From NCBI GenBank assembly GCA_044841755.1, contig JAXOFM010000009.1, positions 1 through 28,877 on the forward strand: a DNA stretch of 28,877 nucleotides. The letters are read 5' to 3'. The notes under the pieces were generated by a model that did no database searches, was not told the DNA's origin, and saw only the letters and a program-made list of their open reading frames with translations. The stretch is from CAZAPO01 sp044841755 (lineage in GTDB: Bacteria > Bacteroidota > Bacteroidia > Flavobacteriales > Flavobacteriaceae). A program made the position numbers and the translations under genes. Position 1 is the stretch's first letter, and each line of letters begins with the position of its first letter. This document shows, piece after piece, positions 16,388-25,500 of this stretch.

Positions 16388-17062
16388 ATGTTATTAGAAT
16401 TAGAAGGAATATTTAAATGGGTTAATACTGGAGGAAGACGAACCTTTCTTTTAAAAGACCTTGATCTTAAAGTTGAAGATGGAGAATTCATAACTATTAT
16501 GGGACCATCAGGTTCAGGGAAGTCAACTTTGCTAAATGTAATAGGTATGTTGGACGGATTTGATGAAGGGAAATATCATTTTTTAAGTGAATCTGTTCAT
16601 AACCTTAAAGATCGTCAAAGAACAAATTTGTATAAAGAATATATAGGTTTTGTCTTTCAGTCTTATCATCTTATTGATGACCTTACAGTTTATGAAAACA
16701 TTGAAACTCCCTTGCTATACAAAAAGGTAAAATCAGCTGAGAGAAAAGCGATGGTTGCTGACATGTTGGATAGGTTTAACATTGTTGGAAAGAAAGATTT
16801 ATTTCCTTCCCAATTAAGTGGCGGCCAACAACAATTAGTAGGTATTGCTAGAGCGTTGGTAACAAAACCTAAATTGATTTTAGCTGATGAACCAACGGGT
16901 AACTTGAATTCTACACAAAGTAAGGAGATTATGGACCTCTTTGAGAAATTAAATAAAGAAGAAGGGGTTACCATTATCCAAGCTACCCATTCTGAAACAA
17001 ATGCAGCTTATGCTCATAGAACTATCAACTTATTAGACGGAGCAAGAGTTTATGAAAACTAA
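16388..17062 (+). CDS. ABC transporter ATPase (MacB/LolD family), second copy with altered motifs
   Basis: The 224-residue protein has Walker A G-P-S-G-S-G-K-S-T (39-47), signature L-S-G-G-Q-Q-Q (143-149), Walker B L-I-L-A-D-E-P (163-169) and switch His201, so ATP binding and hydrolysis look possible. Two usually conserved positions differ from the first copy. The residue after the signature is Leu150 where Arg is normal, and the D-loop reads N-L-N-S (Asn174) where N-L-D-S is normal. These could weaken or make asymmetric the ATPase dimer, for example in a heterodimer with the first ATPase. The gene lies 21 nt after the third permease. Its stop overlaps the longest possible TolC-like frame by 11 nt, but that overlap vanishes with the preferred TolC start. 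Confidence 0.93.
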   Translation: MLLELEGIFKWVNTGGRRTFLLKDLDLKVEDGEFITIMGPSGSGKSTLLNVIGMLDGFDEGKYHFLSESVHNLKDRQRTNLYKEYIGFVFQSYHLIDDLTVYENIETPLLYKKVKSAERKAMVADMLDRFNIVGKKDLFPSQLSGGQQQLVGIARALVTKPKLILADEPTGNLNSTQSKEIMDLFEKLNKEEGVTIIQATHSETNAAYAHRTINLLDGARVYEN

Positions 17063-17072
17063 ATCAAAAAAC

Positions 17073-18482
17073 ATGAAACATATTATTGCTATACTTTTTG
17101 CATTTCTGTCATTGAATATTTTGGCACAAACTAACGTGCCAACTTATAATTTAGAAGCGTGTATTGATTTAGCATTGAAAAACAATTTAGATCTAAAATC
17201 AGCGGATCTAAATTCGCAAACAGCCGAGGTCAATTTTAAAAGAAGCAGAAACGCATTATTACCAAGTATAAATGGTAGTTATAATATAGGGAAAACCTCA
17301 GGACGAAGTATTAACCCATTCACGAATAGTTATATAGACGAAAAGCTTACCTTTTCAAATGCTGGCTTAAGCTTAAATGCAACTGTATTTAACGGTTTTA
17401 GACTGTTGAATCAATGGAAAATGGAAAAGCTTAATTGGAAAGCTGCAGAGATGGAAAAAGAAGACCAGCGACTTAACGTAATTCTAAATGTTACCTTAGC
17501 TTATTTGCAGGTCGTCAATACCCAAGATCTCTACAATATAGCTAAGAATAGAATGCAATCTACAGAAGATCAATTAAGTCGACTTGACTCTATGTTTGAA
17601 GAAGAAATGGGGAATCCAGCAGAGTATAGAGATTTCCAAGGACTAAAAGCTACAGATGAAGCTAATCTTATTAATTCAAAAAACAGTTTTGAAGATGCTT
17701 TAACTGTCCTGAAAGAGTTATTAAATGTTCAAACTGATTTTCAAGTTGCAGCAATAGATATTCCAGATGATTTTGATGTTTATCAAAGCTCTCTTGAAGA
17801 TGTTTATGCTCAAGCACTTAAGAATATGGCAATAGTTAAGGCAGGAGAATTTCGTTTACAAGCATCTAAAAAAAGTGTTGCAGTTGCAAGAGCTAATTTT
17901 GTACCAGAAGTTTCATTTTTTGCAAATTTAAATACTAACTATTCAAGTGTTGCTCAAATCTTTAATGAAACAGGATCTAGTATTATTGAAACAGGAGATT
18001 ATGTGACTTTTGGTGGCGTAGATTATCCAGTTTTTAGAGAACAAACCAATTTTGTTGGTGAGGATATTTCATATAAGGATCAGTTTGAAAACAACTTATA
18101 TAGTGCTTTGGGAGTACAAGTTAGTATACCATTATTTAATGGTTTTGAATCAAAAAATAGAGTTGCTTTAGAAAAGATTAGAAAGGAAGAGGCTAGTGTA
18201 AACTTAGATAGAATAAAGCTTCAGCTCCGTTCAGCAATCCAACAGACTTATAAAGATATGGAAGCCGCTTATAAAAGATATCAAGTACTCCAATCACAAA
18301 ATGAAGCTTATCAAGAATCAATGCGCATTAATGAAATAAGATTTGTAAACGGAGTTGATAACAGTGTAAGTTATATTATCAGTAAGAACAATTTTGAGAA
18401 TGCAAAAGTTAATCTTAACAATGTTAAATACGAGTATTTACTTCGTTTAAAGCTTCTAGATTATTATACTGGGAAAAACTAA
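17073..18482 (+). CDS. TolC-family outer-membrane efflux protein
   Basis: The protein (469 residues from the start chosen here) has a signal peptide M-K-H-I-I-A-I-L-F-A-F-L-S ending L-A-Q, and the TolC/OEP pattern: Y-N-L-E-A-C-I-D-L-A-L-K-N-N-L-D-L near the N-terminus, long amphipathic helices, and a second repeat with Y-K-D-M-E-A-A-Y-K-R-Y. Such proteins form trimeric channels through the outer membrane and periplasm. An in-frame ATG at 17052 would add seven basic residues and overlap the ATPase gene. I prefer ATG 17073 because it gives a compact signal peptide and is directly preceded by AATCAAAAAAC (17062-17072), the same box found before two of the permease genes. It is the last gene of the exporter operon and completes the tripartite machine. 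Confidence 0.93.
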   Translation: MKHIIAILFAFLSLNILAQTNVPTYNLEACIDLALKNNLDLKSADLNSQTAEVNFKRSRNALLPSINGSYNIGKTSGRSINPFTNSYIDEKLTFSNAGLSLNATVFNGFRLLNQWKMEKLNWKAAEMEKEDQRLNVILNVTLAYLQVVNTQDLYNIAKNRMQSTEDQLSRLDSMFEEEMGNPAEYRDFQGLKATDEANLINSKNSFEDALTVLKELLNVQTDFQVAAIDIPDDFDVYQSSLEDVYAQALKNMAIVKAGEFRLQASKKSVAVARANFVPEVSFFANLNTNYSSVAQIFNETGSSIIETGDYVTFGGVDYPVFREQTNFVGEDISYKDQFENNLYSALGVQVSIPLFNGFESKNRVALEKIRKEEASVNLDRIKLQLRSAIQQTYKDMEAAYKRYQVLQSQNEAYQESMRINEIRFVNGVDNSVSYIISKNNFENAKVNLNNVKYEYLLRLKLLDYYTGKN

Positions 18483-18534
18483 CCTTTGGTTAATAGCTTC
18501 TCCTGAACCATTTTCGAAACAATAAAACCTAGAT

Positions 18535-19521
18535 CTATCTATATTTCCTCCAGCTAGTTCCTTTAGTACATTCGCAGTTGCTAGCACCTTGTAGAAAATC
18601 TAGTCCTAAAGTAATTGAATGCGTACCTGAATTAAATCTAGCTAAATCATTAATGGTTATTTGATAGGAGTAAGCAAAATAAATCCCATTTTTCATAATT
18701 CCTGCCATTGGTCCAATATTTAATGGTTTTAAAAGCTGATCGTTAAGAAAACGATAGGAGCCGCCTACCCAAAAATAGTCTCCATCTCTATCATACCATC
18801 TGGTTTTAAAGTTTATATCTGTGCTAGAGCGTTTATCGCTCCAATATAACTGGTAATAAACAGATGGTTCGTATTCAATTTTTTTATTGGTGAGATTTTG
18901 AAAAATAAATCCAGAATATAGTTGGAAATTTAAAAGATCTCCTGGTTCGGCACCATCAAAATCATCTAAACTCTTTTTTAGAATATTGCTAGCGTTTAGA
19001 CTAAAATATACGTCTCTATATCTATACAAAAAACCAATATCAAAGTTGTGATTGCTTCTGGAACGGTCATCTGTAACATAAGGATCAATTATAGGAGAGC
19101 CGTTTATTGGTTCAAACTCTTCTATTGCAATTCTGAAGCTATTTATATTATAAGATAACCCTAATGATAAAAACTGTTTAGATTTATAATCTAAAATAAG
19201 ATGGTGAGCATACGATAATTTTATCCCTTTTTGATGGGTATTACCATTTCTGTCATTATAGAGTGATACACCTAAACCTGTACGATCTGCAATTCTAAAA
19301 TCAGCATATAATGCTTGATTGTCTGGAGCATCTTTTATACCTACCCATTGTGTAAGTCCGTTAGCTCGAATTCTAAAATTGTCACCAATACCAGCATAGG
19401 TAGGTGAGATTACAAAGGGGTTGTCTGCTAGGTATTGTGTCCATACAGGCAAATTTAATTCTTGACCATAGCCAAAAGAAATGGTTAAAAATAGAATGTA
19501 TAATGTTAGTTTTCTCATCAC
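18535..19521 (-). CDS. PorP/SprF-family type IX secretion system outer-membrane protein
   Basis: The 328-residue protein has a signal peptide (M-M-R-K-L-T-L-Y-I-L-F-L, cleavage near Y-G-Q) and the PorP/SprF hallmarks: a mature N-terminus with P-V-W-T-Q-Y-L-A-D-N-P-F-V-I-S-P-T-Y-A-G, then D-N-F-R-I-R-A-N and a chain of beta strands with alternating aromatic and polar residues, as in an outer-membrane barrel. Known members help secrete or anchor a partner adhesin, as SprF does for SprB in Flavobacterium johnsoniae. The gene follows the giant SprB-like gene by 26 nt on the same strand, so the partner is almost certainly that protein. The C-terminus has a small C-E-C cysteine motif and a basic tail. 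The start could be either of two adjacent ATGs at 19521 and 19518. It converges with the TolC-like gene, with 52 nt between stops. Confidence 0.93.
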   Translation of the reverse strand: MMRKLTLYILFLTISFGYGQELNLPVWTQYLADNPFVISPTYAGIGDNFRIRANGLTQWVGIKDAPDNQALYADFRIADRTGLGVSLYNDRNGNTHQKGIKLSYAHHLILDYKSKQFLSLGLSYNINSFRIAIEEFEPINGSPIIDPYVTDDRSRSNHNFDIGFLYRYRDVYFSLNASNILKKSLDDFDGAEPGDLLNFQLYSGFIFQNLTNKKIEYEPSVYYQLYWSDKRSSTDINFKTRWYDRDGDYFWVGGSYRFLNDQLLKPLNIGPMAGIMKNGIYFAYSYQITINDLARFNSGTHSITLGLDFLQGASNCECTKGTSWRKYR

Positions 19522-19547
19522 TAAAAGTTTAAAGTTTATTAGACATG

Positions 19548-22500
19548 TTATCTGTACAGTGTAAAATGTCCAACATATTCCTTTCTTAAGGCGTTACTAT
19601 TTGGTCTTACCACATACCAATAATCTCCTGTAGGGAGTTCTTTTCCTTCATATTTACCATCCCAATATTGTCCTACCTTATAAGAGCCTACTTTTCTACC
19701 ATATCTATCAAAAATATCGAACTCTAAATCAGGATATTTATCCGAACAACCAATAGTCCATTCGTCATTTGTACCATCATTATTAGGAGTAAAATAGTTA
19801 GGGATACATGGATCTAAAATCTCTATCTCTATTTGAGCAACTGCTTGACAGCCTGCACTGTCAGTTACAAGTACCTGGTAAACTCCAGAGTCAGTAATTA
19901 GGAAGGTGTTTATATCTCTATAATTTTCTCCATTCATTTCAAATTCATATATACCTGTACCTCCAGCAGCATTGGCAATAATTTCACCAGCTTCGTTACC
20001 TTCAGCTAGAATTAGTGATACAGGAGGAAGGTCTTCTACTACAAATACTTCTGTAATTTGAATACAACCATTTACATGTCTAACTTCAATGAAATGACTT
20101 CCAGGAGCAACATTATTGAATATATTACTTGTTTGATATGGGTTTCCATCTAGCGAGTAATCTAAATCTAGTGGATCAACAGATGTTTCATCTACGTTGA
20201 CCGTAATTGTATTACCCATAACATTGTTATCACATATATATGCTACTTCAGCAATTGGATCAATATTAACCGAGTTTGGAAAAGTTATATTCCATTCTGA
20301 TTCACAACCTTGTGCATCACGAACATATACGGTGTGATCTCCACCATTTAATCCTGTAAAATCAAATATTGTTTGTCCTGAAGCTCCAGTAATATAAGTC
20401 CCATCATAATTATCCAGACTTACACTATATGGTAGTGTACCTCCAGAAATATCAACGCTAAATTCACCATTACCATCTCCAGTACAAGTTTCTTCAAACA
20501 GAGAGTTCGGAACAATTGATAGAATTACTGGAATTGCATCAGTAATAGTAAAATCGAAAGTTGTATAGCAGCCTAATACATCTTGAACAATGACTGTATA
20601 GTTATCTGGAGCTAAATTTTCAAACACATTACTCTCAAAGAATTGGTCTAATTGAGGAGAAATGGCGTATTTAATAATTCCTGTACCACCAGTTGCGTTA
20701 ATTACCAATATTCCATCGTTTTCTCCGCTGCAGGTAACATCACTTACGGTATATGTTGCATTTAAAGGATTACTAGGTTCTGTAATAGTTATTGCAGCTG
20801 TGGCTGTATTACAGTCACCACTTTCAACATATACAACATATGTTCCAGCAATTAATTCGGTAAAAATACCTGGGCTATTTTGTGTAGCGGGAATTGTATT
20901 CCCTAATGTGTCCTGTAAAGTATAGATGTAATTTCCTAATCCACCTTGAGCTGTTGCAATAATTGAACCTGAATTATCTCCTGTACAACTAATAGTAGGA
21001 TTTTGGGATTCTAGGTTAATAGCTAAACTTGGCAGTGGATCTATAGTAATTTCATTGGAAACATTAGAAATACATCCGTTAGCATCTCTAACATAGAATT
21101 GATATGTACCTTCAGATACTTGAAAGTTTATAGAATTTGTAAATGACCCTAAAACGGTTGTAAAAGAGCTATCGTTACTATATTCATATATGCCTGTTCC
21201 ACCAGTAGCACTCAGCGTTAAACTGGCATCTGTTAAACAAGTTTGAGTAGTAGTAGCAACCAGATTAGCATCAATTGGTGAAGGCTCTGTAATAATAATA
21301 TCTATAGAAGTCAATAAGCATTGTGAACCATCACTTACTGTAACAGTATATGTTCCAGCACCTAAGTTGTTGAAAACATTAGAAGATTGTGGTCCAGATG
21401 TACTTGTTGTTGGTGAAATGGTATTTAAAGTATAAGTATACTCAGTACCTACACCACCAGTAACATTGGTTATTGTTATAGAAGCATTTTGATCTTCAAA
21501 ACAAGCAAGGTTAGTTGTATTTGGTGTAAAAGTAGCAGTAATTGGAGCAGGCTCTATTAATGTTACATTAGTCGATACAATACATCCACCAGCATCTCTA
21601 GCGTTTATGGTATAATTACCAGCCGATAGACCTGTAAATGTTCCGTTAGATGAATATGTAATCGTTGCTGCACCAGTAAGTTCATATTCGTAATCTCCCC
21701 AACCACCATTAGCAATAGCAGTAATAGTACCTTGGTTATTGTCACAGGTAACATTAGATGTTTCTGTAGCTGATAATGTTAGAGCGTCTGCAGGGGAACT
21801 AATAATTACATTTCCAGTAGCCGAACAGAACGGACTTGTTGTTTCGGTTATTACCACTGTAAACGTTCCTGCACTCATTCCAGTAACTATTTCTGGGTTA
21901 GTTGAAGTATTGGCATTAACTAAACCAGAAACTGATGTTCCTCCATTATCAAATACTTCGTAAGTATATGTACCAGAATAGCCTGCTATATCTATTTCGA
22001 ACGAACCATTATTATCACCAAAGCAGGTAATAGCTGAAGGAGTAGTCGTAAATGTTGGAGGTATAGCCTCAGCTAAAACAATTATTATTTCTTCTGTACA
22101 AGATGTAACTGTATCTGTCACAGTAACGGTATATGTTCCAGACGGTACACCAGAGAAAACATTTCCTGCTAAAGATATAGATGCAGGGTTTGGACTAATA
22201 TTATATGTAAATGATCCAGAACCATCAGAAGTTGTAACAGTTATTTGACCATCATCGTCATTACATGTTGGCATTGTTGTAACCTCTGGAATTATTTCCA
22301 ACGGAGCAAGAATATCAACAGATACTATATTTCCACAACCATTAGCATCTTGTATTTCAACAGTATGTGTTCCTGAGAATAAGTTAGAAATTGTAAAAGG
22401 TGCTGTAAGCGTTTGAAAAGCTCCACCGTTTATACTATAAGAGTAAGGTGCAATACCTGCAACATCTAATGTGACATCTATTTCAAACCCACCTTCAGCA

Positions 22501-25500
22501 GTTGTACATTGATCGTTTACTGAAGCTGAAATTACTGGAGAAGGAGCCAAAGGTACTACAGCTACAGGGCTAGATATAATACAGTTGTAGGCATCAATTA
22601 CATGAACATAATAATTTCCTGCATCAACATTAAAGATACTTGCTGTTGCCCATGATGGGTCAGTTTGCAATGGAGTAGTTGCTGTTGTTGTGATCTGATA
22701 TCTATATGGAGCTGTACCATCGCTTGCAATAGCACTTACTACTCCTGAATTTGAATTACAATTGGCATCTTGATCAATAGAAACTGAAAGGTTCAAAAGG
22801 TTTTCGGACTCCGTAATGTTGAAAGGAGCTGTAATAATACCACAACCTGAATTTGGACCTGAAGTTTCTGTTATTGAAACAAAATAGTTGCCAAATGGTA
22901 AAGGACCTAGGTTTGAAACCGTAAGCGAACCTCCAGCTGTAACTGTTCCAGAACCAGTAATACCTGTTGTTTGTAATGATAGCGAATCAAATATCTCGTA
23001 AGTTACATTCACAGCCGTACCATAAACACTATCAACTGTAAAAGTTACATTTCCATCTGCGCTTCCTGTACAAGTAATATTTTCTGAGCTAAAAGCACTA
23101 ACACTTAATGTCGAATTTGTAGGTATTGATGCCGAAGCTGTTTCATAATAATGGCAGTTAGTTGAAGCATCATAAATAATAAAAGTATAAGTAACTCCTG
23201 GTGTTAGCCCATTAAATGTTGCAAATTGACTACCTGGGAAGTCTTCTGGTAACCATGCTCCAGCAGGATTTGGGTATGCCATTCCTGGACCTTGGTAGAT
23301 AGCAAAATAAAAAGGACCAGAACTTGGTAATGTTGAACCTATGGCAACAACTGCTTGTCCACCAATAGTACAATCAACCGTTGGAGTGATGGAAATATCT
23401 AAATCAGTAGGAGGGGAAGCAACTAAAACGTCTTGTTCTAATACTGAACAACCATTGGTATCTATTACATTAATTTGATACAAGCCAAAATCCACTACAT
23501 TAAAGCTAACTGAAGTTGTCCCTGAGGCATTAAACTCTGAGTTTGAATAACCATTAGAACCAGTTACGTGATAAGTATAAGGAGCTGTTCCTCCTGTTAC
23601 AGAATTTACAATAATTGAACCTTGTGAAACACCACCCGCTGTACATGTTATGTCAATTGTAGTATAATCAATTACTATTGCATCTGGTTCGCTTAAAGTT
23701 ATAGTATCTGTTGCAGTACATGAATTATTATCTGTTACTGTAATGGTATATGAGCCTGCTGGTAATCCAGATGTTTGGGTTCCATAATCAGTTCCTGTGG
23801 TATCGTTGTAAACATTTATTGTAAATGGAGGTACACCAACCAAAGTATCTATTGTTATGTCAATAGCTCCATTTGAATCACCATTACACAATATTGGTTG
23901 TGTTTGTACCAGAGCGCTAATGTTTGGAGGCGAAATAGGGTTTACAGTTACAACACTAGATTCTATAGTACAACCATTGGCATCTGTAATTTCAAATTGA
24001 TAAGTTCCAGCTGTAGCTGTTGTATAAGTAAATGGTGTAGTTGTTGCTCCTAAGGCTACATATGCTCCTCCGTTTGTTGAAACTGAATAGTTAAAAGGAG
24101 CTACTCCTGTAATCGTTCCTGTAATTACTGCATCAGGTGTTACTGTACAATCCAAACCTTCAGTAAGTACAACTGTAACTGTAGGTTGAGGTAAAGGATC
24201 GATAGTGTATGTTTCAGCATATTCACAATCATTTTCATCCCTTACTTGAAACGTATAAGTACCTGGTTCTAATCCTGAAAATACATTAGATATTTGATAA
24301 GATGTAGTATTTGCAGCAGGTGCTATGATTTGATATTCTAAAACTCCTGTTCCTCCAGTTACTCCTGTAATAGTGACTGTAGTGGTATTAGTAGAACAAT
24401 CTATAGGCGAATGATCAAATGTTAAATCTGTAGGAGGGTTTAGAGGATCTATAATAACTGGACTAGTAATAAAAGTACAGTTGTTGGCGTCTTGTATGCT
24501 AATAGCATATGTTCCGTCTGTAAGACCAGTAAATGTATTACCAGCTTGAAAATTAACACCATCAATGCTATACATATAAGGAGGAGTACCTCCAGATACA
24601 TTATTTACGGTAATAGTTCCTGTAGCCGCACAGGTATATGTTGATGTTAATTCGGCTGTACCTGAAATAGCGGTATTCGTATTAATAGTTACTATTTGTG
24701 GAGTGGTAGTACATACTGCAGTGCCAATGGTGTATTGCACAACTACATCGTAATTTCCATCTGCAAGTCCAATAAATACTGGTGAGTTAAAAAATGTTGT
24801 CCCTCCATCAATACTATATTCTAGCGTATATCCATTAGAATTAGTAACATTTACAGTGATTGTACCTGTGTCTCCAGCATCTGAACACAAAATATCTGTA
24901 GCATTAACTGTAAAATCTGGTTCTGGAAGGGTGTCAATGTCTATAGTTGTAGTTGCACTACAATTGTTAGAATCTACTACTTCAATAGTATATGTGCCAG
25001 CAGAGGTTACATTAACTACAGGAATTGTTTGAAAATTTGTATCACCATTAATAAAGTAATAATACGGAGGTGTACCACCTACTGGATAAATAGTTATTTC
25101 TCCATCTGTACATGTTAACGGAGTAGTAACTGCTGCTGATACTGTTAATAATGGTGGTTCTGTAATAGTAACATCTTCTATATGTACACAGCCATTTTCG
25201 GTTGTTATAGTGGCTGTATAAGTTCCAGGGTTTAAGTTATCAAATGTATAAGTGTTATCCACTATTGGTCCAACAGAATTAACTAGAGTTGCACCTTGAT
25301 GTAATTCATATGAATATTGAGGATCAGCGTCATTTGCAGCAATTTGAATACTTCCTTTATCACCATGACATAGTGGTTGGGTTACCGTAACTGTTCCTGA
25401 AAAATCTCGTTCATTAATTTGAACATCTGGAATCGTAAATACACACGGATTTGTTGGAATACCTATTTGTCTAATATAAACTGTGTAGTTTCCTGGTGTA

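Noticed and set aside
18480..18492. Possible hairpin TAACC-TTT-GGTTA at the end of the TolC-like gene
   Set aside because: The stem has only five pairs, includes the stop codon and has no following T-run, so it is not a convincing terminator for the convergent genes.
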